Counted from the first letter of the stretch, positions 11,341-23,549 are shown. The stretch is 64,000 bases of DNA from Paraspadella gotoi (GCA_051294375.1 CM119266.1:19975657-20039656), one strand, 5' to 3'. Notes: generated by a model not told the origin, from the sequence alone. Numbers and translations: made by a program.

Positions 11341-11995
11341 TCTTTTGGAAATAAAGCCGAAACATGTACGTTTTTAATACAAATAAATCGTTGTTGAACC
11401 AATTCAAATTTTACCTCTAGGAAATAATTTTAAAAATTCATTTGAAGTACTAGTAAAAAATGGTACGAGTGTGAGTAATTGTTTAACTTTAAGGAACATA
11501 TTTCCCTCGTCATAATTATTATTCAATTACAGCTCTCGATAAATGACCCCGAAGTGAAGGACAGTTTTGCTATACGATCGATAGTGAAACGAAAAAAAAA
11601 GCCAAAACTACGCCGTGGTAAAGAACACATGCTCTCAGCTTCCACGAAACAAAAGAACAGCACATGGCAACACCTTTCTGAGAATCTAACAACAACATCG
11701 TCATTCTTTTCTCATTATTTACAAACCAGTGAAGCTCGAGGGTAGAAGAAGAGAGAGGGGGAAGATTTTCCCAGAGGGTTTTGAACCTGGGCAAAATCGG
11801 AAAAAAAAGGGGGGGCTTTGTAGAAAAGAGAAACTTTTACCACTTAACTGGTCCAGTCTCTCAATTCTACTTAAATTGCGATCCTATTCGTTGTCGAGTC
11901 GCAGTGAAAAGTAATATTTATTTTCTCTTCGTTTTACGTCGAAAACTGAATTAAGAATTTCCGCTTTGAATTTTACCCCCGCCACCCATTTTATA

Positions 11996-11999
<4 letters not shown>

Positions 12000-12052
<53 letters not shown>
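12000..12052. repeat. (TC)n microsatellite
   Basis: Pure TC run of about 26 units. Confidence 0.95.
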
Positions 12053-12054
<2 letters not shown>

Positions 12055-13717
12055 CTTCTCCTCTCATAGCCAGGGGAGCGGGTCTCCTCGCTTCTCGTAT
12101 TACGCCTTTTGTTGATTTTCCCTCGCAGAGTCGATCGTCACAAGTCCCGAAACTCTCCAACTCTTCGCTGCCCATCATCCGGCCAGCTCCATTCCCTTCC
12201 ACCCTCACCTGTCAACTCACTCCATCACCACCTTTGCTCCTCATGCAGTTCACTTGATTCACGCCGTCAAATATTGTTACCGTTAAATGCGTTAACGGTA
12301 CATCATCAGTTTCTTGTATTATCCACAGTTTAGACTCTGGGGCAAAACGTTACTGCTTCTACTCTCAATCACGTCACTCTAATTCTTTCTTTGGTAAAGG
12401 GTCAACCTTTTTCACTGACCAACCCTCGGTCCCTCCGTGATCCTGACATAACACGTTAGCTCTTCCACTCGAGATAGTGAAAATAAGCGCCTCTGGATTT
12501 TACCTGAGGATATATTCGCGTAACATGGACCAGGTTCGCTATCTTTCGAACGCTGGGCGAATTCCTCGTTGGGAATTAGACAAAAATGTTAAAAATCATC
12601 TATTTTGTAACAAAATTGAGCTCATGACCTCGGATCTGCTCACGATTATTCATCAAATAAGATAATCAGATGATAAATCATTATAAATCTTTTCATTTTT
12701 TTATTTGATGACGAGATTAAATATCATAAAATGATTATTGTTGTTGTGGTTTGAATAATTTAGGTGATTATGGTTGTTGTGATCTGTGGTGATTGTGGTC
12801 AATATATTGGAGGGGGTTGTGGTAATTATGGTCATTATGATGGTTATTATTTTTTATTTATTATTTATTGCAAATCCGAAAAATCCAGGTGTCTCCACTG
12901 AAAAAAATCATACAAAAGAACAGTTTCGAGATCGCGAAGTCTCGCATTAGGGAATTAGCATATTTCGAAAAGCTATTTTTTGAACTAACCTTTACACTTA
13001 ATTTTATTGCTCTGTGCCTAATCATGCAAGGTTTTTTTATTTAACTCGATATACCTCCATAGGTATATTTTGGGTCTAATTATGGTCATTTTGATGGTTA
13101 TAATCATATTGATGTTTTGGTCATTATAGTAGCAGTGGTCGTTATAATATTGATTGTAGTTGGTTGTAGTTGTAGTGATTGTTATGGTAGTCATGGTTGT
13201 AGTTGATATACATAGTATGTATACATACTGGTTCTGGTGTTTTTTTATTGTTTATTACATAGTTCGGGTTATTATGGGTATTGTTTATCAAACTTTATCA
13301 CACACTATACTAACCTAACCAGATACAAAATTTTAACTTTATCCGTTTATCCGTAAGAGTAATTGAAGTTCAAAGCTAAGGGCGGACGAATTAACAGACG
13401 GACATCTTTTTTATTGCTTAATTTTTTCATAACTCAATGTTCTAAAATAATTTAAGTAAGTAACCGATAATCTATAATGGGCGATCGACAGACCGACCAA
13501 GTCGTGTCTGCGATAGCAAATTCGACAAAAAAACTTACACTTGTCAGTCTTGTGAAAAAATATACGAATACAATTTGTCACCGAGATAAAGACAACTAAT
13601 TTTTTTTTCATCGAGAGGAAAATTAAATTTATAATTAATTTCGTTACTTCGGTTTTTTTTTTAAATATATACATGATTGTAAATAAATTATTTCATTTAA
13701 TCTTATTGACGTTTTTA

Positions 13718-14670
13718 GTCGGATCTGCTTTCAACAGATCCCGACTCTATAATTTACTTTGTCGGTCCGTCGGTCCGCCCCCTCAATATTGTCAGGCAAT
13801 CACTTACATCATGTCAGAACATCGAATTATGATAAATTATGCAAAAAAAATTATGTCCGTCCATCCATCTGTCTGTCTGTCTGTCTGTCTGTCCGTCCGT
13901 CAGTCCATCCGTCCCTCCTTAGCAAAAAGCTCCAATAACTCGTGATTGGGTGATTGGATTGGAATAAAATTTTGTGTGTGGGTAGGAAAGTGTGTGATGA
14001 AGCTGGATATAAAGTTTCGATGGAATCGTGCGAGTGGAAATGAGTTTAAATGGAAAAAACATAAGTCGCATTTACTAAAATCTTTTTACTTATTTTAACC
14101 AATAATTACTCTAATTAATCATCATTGGATGGATAGATTGAGTTGAAATTTTGTGTGTGGGTAAGAAAGTGTGTGACGAAGCTTGATATAAAGTTTCGGT
14201 GGAAACGTGCGAGTAGAAATGAGTATAAATGAAAAAATATGAGTCACATTTACTTGAATCTTTTTACGTATTTTAACCCATAATTACTCGAATTAATCAT
14301 AATTGAATTAATTGTGTGCGGGTAGGAAAGTGTGTGAAAAAGCTTGATATAAAGTTTTGACGGAATCGTGCCAGTGGAAATGAGTTTAAATGGAAAAAAC
14401 ATAAGTCACATTTACTTGAATCTTTATTATTTATGATTACTAATAAATGTTTTAATTAATTAATTATTTAATGTGAAAAAATGATGCAATCTAAAAAAAT
14501 TATGCAAGTTGAAAAAATGATGCAAATTGAAAAAAATATGCAAATTAAAAAAATGATGTGAGTGGAAAAAATGATGCGAGTTGAAAAAATGATGCGAGTT
14601 ATTTAAAAAAATATTGTGATTTATCATCTGATTAGCTGATTACCGCTTAATTATCGTAGGCAGATCCGAC
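13718..14670 (+). mobile_element. GTCGGATCTGC-ended repeat element with internal triplication
   Basis: The left end starts GTCGGATCTGC and the right end finishes GCAGATCCGAC, an 11-bp inverted repeat. Inside are short CCGT/CTGT repeats (about 13855-13915), three tandem copies of a 150-175 bp unit (13934-14100, 14101-14279, 14280-14428), and about seven degenerate GAAAAAATGATGCAA-type short repeats (14473-14600). A second copy lies at 34.56-35.35 kb. No coding capacity. Confidence 0.6.
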
Positions 14671-15486
14671 ATTGTTTGCTCAAACTTGTTTCACAACATT
14701 TTTCTTAACATTACTTAATTAGAGAGAAATTGAACGGAGGTGAATAAACTGAATATTATCCAAGAGTTCCGTTATAACTTATATGCGATAATTATTAATT
14801 AATTAATTAGTAATTAGTAATAATTACTCTCTGACTTTCTGTCACCTTTTTTTTGCTGTGAGATTGTTAATGGTTTTATTCGTCACTTCATTATAACCAC
14901 GACGAATAAATACGACGTTTATCTTGTCTCTCAAGATGTGTATCCTCTGTATCACAAGATGTCTTCGTCTCATAGGATGTCTATCATATTTTATACTACT
15001 ATTAATAAAATACCGAATGAAACCAAGAGAGACAGTGCGTGAAAATCTACTACTGAAGATGTCCTTCCTTTTCTCGGCTTCTTTTTCTCAACTTCCCAAT
15101 CTCTAAAACCCAAATCACAAAAACTCTGACATCTCCCATCACTGGAGCCTTTCCCATCCCCGAGGCACCCTCGCCACTTCGGGCCTCCCAACACAACAGC
15201 TGTTCATTTTCGTTCCAGGACTCGAGAAATACTTTGTTCGAAATGTCAAAAATAGAAAAAAAAAGAAAGAAAAACTGGAAATGAAAACAAAATTGTCGGA
15301 AGGGAAAAAAATACTTAAGGTAGATCGACTTTAAAAAAAAATGTCAATGCGTAAATAACATGTAAATATTTAAATGAAAAACGCTTAAGACTAAAAAATA
15401 AAACATGAGTGAGAAGTGGCGCTAATAATAACTGATTGAAAGATTGGTGAGTCTTAGATTAGCGAGTCTTGATAAAAGACGGATAA

Positions 15487-15808
15487 GGCTCTCTTTTCCA
15501 AAAGAGTCCCATTTCTGTTTCCTCAATCACGAAATTTAATTTTAATGTTAATATTTAATCTTAATCTATTATCTCATTAATAACCAAATCCTTAATCTTA
15601 TTCCTTAACCATAACGTAATTCTTAACCCAAACCCTTATCTCTATCCCTAACCACTAACCCTTAACCCTTGCCCTTAACAATAATCCTCAACCTAAATCA
15701 CTCGCCTAATCCCAAACCATAACCTTTTACTCAATCTAAAAACATAAAAATTAATTTATATAATTCTGAATTTAGGATGAATTAGGGCGTTTTGGGAAAA
15801 ATAAGGCC
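15487..15808 (+). mobile_element. Non-autonomous TIR element with telomere-like interior (copy B, short)
   Basis: It has the same ends as the element at 8524-9119 (GGCTCTCTTTTCCAAAAG at left, GGGAAAAATAAGGCC at right). The CCCTAACC/CTTAACCC interior is shortened to about 320 bp. No clear target duplication (TAA versus CAA). Confidence 0.6.
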
Positions 15809-15861
15809 CAAGTTTTTATTAATCTATAGCCAATTAAATCGAGTCTAAAGCGTTAAAATTA

Positions 15862-15878
15862 ATGAGAGAGAGAGAGCA

Positions 15879-15965
<87 letters not shown>

Positions 15966-16022
15966 CGTCACGGCGGTCTCCACCTCCAATCCAGGTGTTC
16001 CATCCTTTTTAAACCCATTTTC

Positions 16023-16084
<62 letters not shown>
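15862..16084. repeat. Facing (GA)n and (TC)n microsatellites
   Basis: A GA tract (15862-15961) is followed after 60 bp by a TC tract (16026-16083). Together they form a large inverted repeat able to fold back on itself. Confidence 0.9.
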
Positions 16085-16087
<3 letters not shown>

Positions 16088-16377
16088 CTAAGATTCTTCT
16101 CATCCTCCTCCTTATTCCTCTTCCTCATCGTCTTCCTCCTCTTCCTAGTTTACTCCCCTCCGAAACGAGCCCGCCCTTCCTCTTCCTCTCATTTCCCCTC
16201 TTCCTCGTCCCCCTTTTCCAAAAGTTGGTCATCAAGAAATCAACACAAAAACTTTTACTTTTTTTTTATCTTCGGGAAAATTGACTTTTGCCGATTTGCC
16301 GCCCGCCGCAGCTAAGCGCAGCTCCGACCTCCGCTGCCGCTTTTACCATCGCCAACGCCGGCGACGACGAGCGCGAC

Positions 16378-16385
16378 TATAAAAA
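16378..16385 (+). promoter_or_regulatory. TATA box upstream of ADMP
   Basis: TATAAAAA sits in a GC-rich local context, with a possible pyrimidine-flanked start about 30 bp downstream. It is about 700 bp upstream of the ADMP open frame on the same strand and is the only convincing core promoter there. Assignment to ADMP is inference. Confidence 0.45.
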
Positions 16386-16879
16386 CCCCAGCGAGACTTT
16401 GTTCGACAACAAAAAAGAGCCGAGCTATCGCCAAGGACTAACCTACTCTGTTCCATCGATTCCTCTCTAAAAAATAAACTTGTCTTCGATCACGTCTCAA
16501 ACGAAAACAAATCAAAGTTCAACCAAATTTTTTTAATTCCCCATCAACGATTTTTAAAAAAAAAAAAATTTTTCTCTCTCTATCTCTCTCTCTATCTCTC
16601 GATCCATGATGGAAAGGATTTCGTTCCTGGTCACACGTGTCCCTGTACTTGCGACCTCAACTCACGGAACGAACGAGTCTTTTGTCCTCTGATCCCCCTT
16701 CTCTTTCACTCTGCCCTTATCTCCTCACAAGATATTCCACTCGCTCTCTCTCTCCGTTTACTGGGAAACAATAGAAAACAATCAAACGCGGACGGTCAAA
16801 AAAAAAAAATATTGAATTCGTGTCGACTGTGAATGATTCAATCGCAAACTTCTCTTCCTTCACCAGCTGCCCATTTCGA

Positions 16880-16880
<1 letters not shown>

Positions 16881-16953
<73 letters not shown>
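16881..16953. repeat. (TC)n microsatellite in ADMP upstream region
   Basis: Pure TC run about 130 bp before the ADMP open frame. Confidence 0.9.
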
Positions 16954-16960
<7 letters not shown>

Positions 16961-17080
16961 AAAAATTGGCCAGATGACTCTCGTCTCCCGCCACGATCTT
17001 TACGCGGTTGACTTTGTCGTCATTCGTCATTCCTTTTACGAAAAAATACGAAGCATAAACTCTTACCCTTTCCATCCAAA

Positions 17081-19459
17081 ATGACATCCAAGTCAGAATG
17101 CGCGTGGTGCGCCGCCCCTTGCGACGTCATCTGCCCCTTGCACGACGCGCGCGTCGAAATAGCGTCGCGCGTCACGTGCGTCGCCGCCTCCGCTGCGGCT
17201 CGAATCGCCGCTTCCCGAAACGCTTCGTCGAATCGGCATCAATGCCAACTCCAACAACAGCAAAAGCAACAAACTTTCTTCATCGATTCTCTTCTACCAC
17301 GCAATTGCCATAAACTTTCCACTGAAAAGACGAANNNNNNNNNNACATCGTGCTCGATAAACTCTGCCTCGTCGCCGACGCGCTGCCGAATTCGAGACGC
17401 CCACTTGAGGCTCGGACGCGCTTCCGGTTTCGTTCTCTCGTCTCGTCACACGGCGTCGCCCTTCCTCTCCAACTCCATCTCTCGATTCGCGCTTAAACTT
17501 TGTCTTTTCTCTTTGATTTTATCTGGACTCGTTTCGTGCAAACCCTCTCGGCCGGCGTCCAACGTTGCGTCGACTCAACCCGAAGAGAAGGCGATCGTTG
17601 AGAGTTCGCTCAGCCGGACGACGAACGAGAAAGTTGTTTACGCCAAATGGGAAGAGGAGAACGGCGTCGTTTTCCAGGAGGAAGAGATCGATACTCGATC
17701 CGCGCCGCCAAAAATCACGCAGCGACGACGAACGGAGTTGCGGCAGGCGCGGCCGATGGCGCTGCAGCAGCCGCGGCCGATGGCGCTGCAGCAGCCGCGG
17801 AAGCAGGCGGCGAAAATAAACGTCGAACGTCCCAGAAAGAATTCGCGGGTACAACGACAGCAACTACAACGCGAACCACAACGGGCGATTGAAAAACAAC
17901 AGCAGCCGCGTCCACGCGCCCCGCCTCCTCCCAGGCGTCGACCAGGCGGCCAAGCGCCTTCCGTCGCCAAATACTCGTCGAATCCGTCGACGAGCCACTC
18001 GGCCTTTGAGCTCCCCGAAGATTTCGATTACGATGACTTCGACGGCTTCAACGACACTGCCGCCCTCGAGCGCCTTCTCCACGTCTTCGGTCTGGGTGAG
18101 GGTGTGTCAGCAGAGGACGCTCGCCATCGCGCCTCACGTCTCCGACACAAGACGCCGCCTCAGTACATGATGGAACTCTACGAAGCCGTGTCCGACGGCA
18201 AGACGGGAGTCACGACCGGCAAAAACCCGTACGACGCCGACGTTGTACGGGGATTCCCGGACAAGGAGCGAAAGTTTCAGCAAACGAGCTATCAGTTCAA
18301 GGTGGACCACAAGAGCGTTCCTTGGGACGAAGAGATCATAGCAGCCGAGTTCCACGTCTTTAAGATGAAACCGCGACCCAAGGAACATCGAGATTGGATG
18401 ATCCATCACCAGGGATCGCCGCGACGCCGACGCTGGCACATCGTCGAGATCCAGCTCTTCCAAGTGATCGATCCTTCGGACCGGTCAAATCCGGAGAAGC
18501 AGCGGCTCATCCACACTCGCCGAATCAGCAGCCACACCATCGGCTGGGAGGTATTTAACGTTACCGTGCCAATCCGCCACTGGATGAACGACACGATGAC
18601 CAATCACGGATTCCTGCTGCTGGGCCGGACGCTGCAGGGTACATATATCAACGGGTCCCACTTTCGCATCGCGCAACGAGCAGAGCATCACGACAGCAAG
18701 CAGCCTATCCTCGTCTTGTTCACCAAAGAGAGGCAAAAGATGTATCATTACGTGTCACCGTTCGGAGCCCCGGAAGACGCCTCCAAGATGGTGCCAGACT
18801 ATACGAGGTACATCTACAAAGCCCAGGGAACCAACCGAAACGCTCACTTTCTCAACGAGGGCGTCGACACCTCCGAGATGCCGGGATCTCCCGTCGCCGA
18901 CGCTAATGAACCCCAAATCGATGAAAATCGAGTGGTGATGGAAAATGACGCCGCCGTCACGCAAGCGCCGACGCCCGAACGGATTGACGACGAAATTCAA
19001 AACTCACCCGAAGCGGAAGACGACGCCTTCGACTCCTGGGACTTTCTTTCGGCCGAAGAGAGCGACGCCAGCGCCCTCTCGGCGACGACGCATCGTCGCG
19101 TCCGCAGGGAAACTCGTTACAAATTCCCCAAGCACCGGAAGCCGACCTGCGCCCGACACGAACTCTACGTGGATTTCGAGGAGATCGGCTGGTCGGGCTG
19201 GATCATTTCTCCCAAAGGCTACAACGCGTATCACTGCAAAGGCGCATGCCCTTTTCCCTTGGGACAGAACCAAAAGCCGACCAACCACGCGACGGTGCAA
19301 AGCATCGTCAATGCTCTGCGACTCGGCAAAGGCGTGGAGACGCCGTGTTGCGTGCCTAACAAACTTTACTCAATCTCACTGCTCTATTTCGACGACGACG
19401 AGAACGTAGTGTTAAAACAGTATGACGATATGGTGGCCGCCAGTTGCGGTTGCCACTGA
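17081..19459 (+). CDS. admp: ADMP-type BMP ligand (anti-dorsalizing morphogenetic protein)
   Basis: This is a secreted TGF-beta/BMP-family morphogen precursor. The C-terminal 116 residues follow a furin site (RRVRR, about residues 672-676). They carry the seven cystine-knot cysteines and end in SCGCH. The segments EEIGWSGWIISPKGYNAYHC and NHATVQSIVNAL are of ADMP type rather than BMP2/4 or BMP5-8 type. ADMP works with Chordin and BMPs in dorsoventral patterning. The prodomain (about residues 320-600) includes a TGF-beta propeptide region. Residues about 210-310 are Arg/Gln/Pro-rich, which makes the precursor unusually long (about 790 residues). The true start is uncertain: a 10-N gap at 17335-17344 breaks the frame, and the only clear signal-peptide-like segment (FALKLCLFSLILSGLVSC, near 17490-17540) lies after it with no nearby ATG. 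No intron is seen in the ligand-coding part. Confidence 0.85.
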   Translation: MTSKSECAWCAAPCDVICPLHDARVEIASRVTCVAASAAARIAASRNASSNRHQCQLQQQQKQQTFFIDSLLPRNCHKLSTEKTXXXXTSCSINSASSPTRCRIRDAHLRLGRASGFVLSSRHTASPFLSNSISRFALKLCLFSLILSGLVSCKPSRPASNVASTQPEEKAIVESSLSRTTNEKVVYAKWEEENGVVFQEEEIDTRSAPPKITQRRRTELRQARPMALQQPRPMALQQPRKQAAKINVERPRKNSRVQRQQLQREPQRAIEKQQQPRPRAPPPPRRRPGGQAPSVAKYSSNPSTSHSAFELPEDFDYDDFDGFNDTAALERLLHVFGLGEGVSAEDARHRASRLRHKTPPQYMMELYEAVSDGKTGVTTGKNPYDADVVRGFPDKERKFQQTSYQFKVDHKSVPWDEEIIAAEFHVFKMKPRPKEHRDWMIHHQGSPRRRRWHIVEIQLFQVIDPSDRSNPEKQRLIHTRRISSHTIGWEVFNVTVPIRHWMNDTMTNHGFLLLGRTLQGTYINGSHFRIAQRAEHHDSKQPILVLFTKERQKMYHYVSPFGAPEDASKMVPDYTRYIYKAQGTNRNAHFLNEGVDTSEMPGSPVADANEPQIDENRVVMENDAAVTQAPTPERIDDEIQNSPEAEDDAFDSWDFLSAEESDASALSATTHRRVRRETRYKFPKHRKPTCARHELYVDFEEIGWSGWIISPKGYNAYHCKGACPFPLGQNQKPTNHATVQSIVNALRLGKGVETPCCVPNKLYSISLLYFDDDENVVLKQYDDMVAASCGCH
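17335..17344. other. Assembly gap (10 N) inside ADMP open frame
   Basis: The gap size is a placeholder, so the reading frame across it and the true N terminus of ADMP are unknown. Confidence 0.95.
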
Positions 19460-19887
19460 CGACGGCCCAACCCTTCCCCCTCATCTTAGCCCCTTACTCC
19501 TCTCTCTTTGCCTCTTCCCCCCTCTCTCTTAGCCCCAACCCTACTCCAGTTTTCAATATTTTCCCCAATTTATTCCCCCTTTGCCTCGAGTCCTGTCTTT
19601 TTTTTTCCTGTTTTCCCTCCAGTCATGAAGTGAATACCTGAAAACGTAAACGTAGACAGTTATTAATGTAATTGTATAGCTAACGTCGTTTGCCATTCTT
19701 CATTTTTCTCGCGCGCGCGCGTCTTATCGTTTTATATTATTTCATCGATAAAAAATACGCTGTTCATGAATTCAATGTCTTAAATATTTATGATAACTAT
19801 TATATACTCTCTCAAGCAAAATGTGAATTACTTGTAAATATTTTGCCCGTTTTAATGTGTATATAACTTTGTTTTCGACGGTTTGAA

Positions 19888-19893
19888 AATAAA
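19888..19893 (+). terminator. Poly(A) signal AATAAA, probable 3' end of ADMP
   Basis: First AATAAA after the ADMP stop codon (19459), in an AT-rich 3' region. Confidence 0.5.
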
Positions 19894-20332
19894 TGCAAAA
19901 ATATTGAAGCTCCAAAGAAGGTTTTTGAATTTTGAAAGGAAAAGTTTCTGAAAAAAAAAGTAGTCATTTTTTAAACTGAAATAGTGAATTCGGACGAAGG
20001 AAAAATGGAAAATATCTGACAGTTGCCAGTTACTAGAAGTCAAGTGTTGAAGAAAGCTCCGCAAAAAAATGAAACAAAATTCGTCTCGTTAAAAATATCG
20101 AATTTCACACATTTACTAATCGAAAAAAACGAAAAGAGCGCTGCAGGGACGGAGAAAAATGCAGCAGACAGCAGCCTTTATGGTTCAATGAACATACTTT
20201 TTGTTTGTGTTTTGAAAATCGCGGGAAAGAGTCTGAATTAACGGTTACCATAGTGTAAATTGTAACGAAAGATTGTGATATATTGGGGAAAATTCAAAGT
20301 GGAAAAAATGGTGATAAAATTAGAGAAAAGTT

Positions 20333-20490
20333 CCAGGTGTCGTTGGATGCGTCTTCGCTCTCTTGTTTTGTTATTTTTTGTTTTGTTTTCTCTTGCCAGG
20401 TGTCGTTGGATGCATCTTCTCTCTCTTGTTTTGTTATGTTTTTTCTTGCCAGGTGGCGTTGGATGCATCTTCACTCTCTTGTTTTGTTTT
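20333..20490 (+). repeat. ~60-bp minisatellite, three units
   Basis: Three tandem units each start with CAGGTGTCGTTGGATGC or CAGGTGGCGTTGGATGC and continue CTCTCTTGTTTTGTT. The open frames through it are repeat artefacts. Confidence 0.85.
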
Positions 20491-21539
20491 TCACGTGGGA
20501 CCCTGGCCGCCTTTTTCTCAATCAATTGGGAAATTCTTGTTGTCTAACGAAAATCCCTCTCCTTTTCTTTCTCTCTCTTTTTTTTTTTCTCTTTTCTCTC
20601 TTTTCACTTTTGTTCACCCCCTCCCCTTTTTTCTCTCCCTGTAGACAGATTTCTTTCTATCCTTTTCATGATTTTTCTTTAGTTCCTTTAGTCAGAAAAT
20701 TCGCAAGTTTTTTTCGGGGGGGAGGCGGGGGGGGGAGTGGGGCGAAGGAAGCGTGGAGGTGGATTTTTTGAGATTGATGGATAAGTAACAGAGCTGGGAG
20801 AATAAACTGCCTGGTGACGGTTATCCGGACGCAAATTAATCAATTGAAAGGAGAGAAATATTAGAAATATTAATTGTTATTAACTGATAATCGATCACAC
20901 TATTGAATATTACCGAAATTAAATCTAAAACGGTTAAAGTACTTTACATGATTTGGAGAATAAACAGATTTGAGTATTCGGAAAGCTATAATAAAAAAAG
21001 AATAAAATGTTTTTATAATATTCTATATATTACTATCAGTTTTTTATATATAATTTATATAAAAAATTAATATAAACATTTTTATTCAAAACATTTTTTT
21101 GTTGGTATTTATCCATTTTCATATTGGCCCATACATAGCACATATATGTGTCTAAATTTCAAAATCGTTATTTGTTAATTTTGAAAGCAGAATTGAATTC
21201 CTTGTAAAAAGATAAAATAATATTTTAAAAATAATAATATAAAGAATTAATATAAATAAAAGTAACTATTTTTCTTAAAACTTGATCAAATTTTGATACA
21301 TTACAATTTTAGAATGAAAAACATTAATTAAGAATTGTTTTCTAAATTTTTTTTCTTTTATGAACTTTTTATAAGGAATTTATTTCTGGTTTCAAAATTA
21401 TGAAAAAACCTTTATGACCTAATGCTATTTTATAAGGTAAGTATTAAGTATAAATAAAGCCCAAATCGAATTTTGATATTATTTCACTATGCCTTACCAT
21501 TCAAGCTTTAACCACGCTCAAAACCATTTCATTTTTTTT

Positions 21540-21876
21540 TTAAATTTAAACAAGAACGGTGATTCCATTGTGTTGCGTCGCAATGACTTTATTTTCAAGT
21601 GATATAACATTACATGACATGAATAAAAAACTTTCTTCGCTCTTGTATTTATGACATGCACTGCATCGAAATTCAATCTTTTATTCCTTATAGTTTTTGA
21701 ATTTCCTGAAGGCAATGCAAGGTTTTTGACGTTTTTTACTGTCTTAACAAATTTGTAAGTTATAAGCATTTTTAACGTAAGTGGGACAGACCGACGGACA
21801 GACATACCGACCGAGAGACCGACAGACCGACCAAAAAGCGACTTATAGTTTCTCCGCGAGTACTCGCGGCGCAACT
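21540..21876 (+). mobile_element. Palindrome-ended dispersed repeat (copy 2)
   Basis: Landmarks in order are AACAAGAACGG and TTGCGTCGCAATGACTT at the left, GTAAGTGGGACAGACCGACG in the middle, and the palindromic right end TCCGCGAGTACTCGCGG (21847-21876) followed by CTAAAAAG. Confidence 0.65.
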
Positions 21877-22520
21877 AAAAAGTCAACTTCAAAGAAACAT
21901 GATTAAAATCTGAAGGCATTGGTAAAAATTTGATCAAAATCTGTTCGTCCGTCAGTTCTAGAGCAGTAACTTAATAACTAAATAAATACTTCAAAGCAAA
22001 GACGAAAGATCGAGACTTCAAAAGGACCTTTGAGGGAGATTAGACAACAAAAATATTACAATCGAGTGAAAAATCAATAGACAACTATTTATTTCCAATA
22101 ATGATATACATCTTTTTTCGCATGCTAAAAACAACGTTAAATGATCATTGGTCATGGTCATTTATACGAAAAATATCTTTGATGTCAAATTTAAAAAAAA
22201 GATAAGCACTTCTAAAGTCGCAGTTCCACGAAAGCAAATTTATCTCATAGCCGCCAAAACCATGAACATGAACATGAACATATGACTGCTTATCGATACA
22301 AATTAACAATCTTATTTTTGCTCACTTTAATATAGATATTTAGTCCTCAATGCACTGATTGTGATCAAATTAACATACGTCCATTTCCCTTTCGAACAAC
22401 GAAAGAGCTTCATTTTATAAGATTTTTTTTTGTAGGAGTAAATAAATGTTACTTATTGCGAGACCAATTTTAAATAGAACGATCGAGTCTCGTTTCTTTT
22501 GATGAAATTGGTAACGTTAA

Positions 22521-22860
22521 CGTGACAGTTGAGGCTGTAATTCCCATTATTATAACATTTTTCAAACGATTCCATTTTAGAAAAGCGACTTGGTCTCCCG
22601 ATCAATTCCACAATTCGCTTTCCACCGAAAAGCTCCTACTGCATCTTCGGCTTCGGCAAAGACGACTTCTCTTCGACTTCCGCGTCCAACGGTCTTCGGC
22701 TTCTTCGGCCTACCGCCTGCCGCGCCAATACCGCCTCTTCTTAATTCATTCTGTCTGGGAAAACAAGTTGAAATAACAGTCGTTGCGAAGGCGTTTGACC
22801 TCCAGCCCAAAAGCCACGATGTCCGGGATGCATCGCTCCATCACTGAGATTGGGTTGTTG
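22521..22860. other. GC-rich open patch, no supported gene
   Basis: Open frames exist on both strands, for example a minus frame beginning MYDELYLLPSQQP near 22892. The candidate splice sites do not give consistent phases and I recognise no domain. Confidence 0.2.
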
Positions 22861-22962
22861 AGACGGTAAAAGATATAACTCGTCATACATTTTTAAATCC
22901 AGATTTAAACGCAGTGAGTAAGAGAGAGAGAGATTCTGAGAGAGAGACTGAGAGAGAGAGGT

Positions 22963-22967
<5 letters not shown>

Positions 22968-23027
<60 letters not shown>

Positions 23028-23175
23028 AGGAAGAGAGAGATAGAGAGAGAGAATATACACATTGGGCTCGACACCAAACAAAAGAAAGACAAAGTCCAAT
23101 CAGATCATTTACCGGCGTTTTTCTCCTCTTTCCCCCCGAATTCCCACCTGGGTAGTGACGAGAAGAGAGAGAGAG

Positions 23176-23206
<31 letters not shown>
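22968..23206. repeat. (GA)n microsatellites
   Basis: A GA run at about 22968-23022 and a shorter one at about 23162-23206. Confidence 0.9.
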
Positions 23207-23208
<2 letters not shown>

Positions 23209-23549
23209 AAAAAACGAGACGCAGACTAAGTGCGAGGGAGACTGGAACAATGCGAGGCAAATTAGTTTTGTTCGTTGGCGTTGTTGTGTTCCTCGTTGTC
23301 CCAAGAGGTCAGCAGCATCTGGCGACAGAAGAACAGGAGATGGCCAGAGTCTTCGTTGTTCTGGTCGTCTTTGACTTCGTCACACCTGCCGAGAGACCGA
23401 GAGGGGCATCTATCAGGTGGCTCTGTCGCCGACTCCATCTCTCTCTCTCTCTCTCGCTCTCGCTCTCTCGTGCTCCTCTCTCTCGCTCTCTCTCTTCCCT
23501 TTCTCTCTTTTCCGAGCTCGAATCCAAGTTGATCGTTGGATAGCAAACT

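Noticed and set aside
13855-13930. Tandem CTGT/CCGT units considered as a CRISPR-like array
   Set aside because: These are 4-bp microsatellites within a mobile element of an animal genome; no spacers.
23250-23543. Plus frame starting MRGKLVLFVGVVVFLVVP that resembles a signal peptide
   Set aside because: The frame soon runs into a (TC)n repeat translated as Leu-Ser repeats, and the opposite strand is equally open. Not enough for a gene call.
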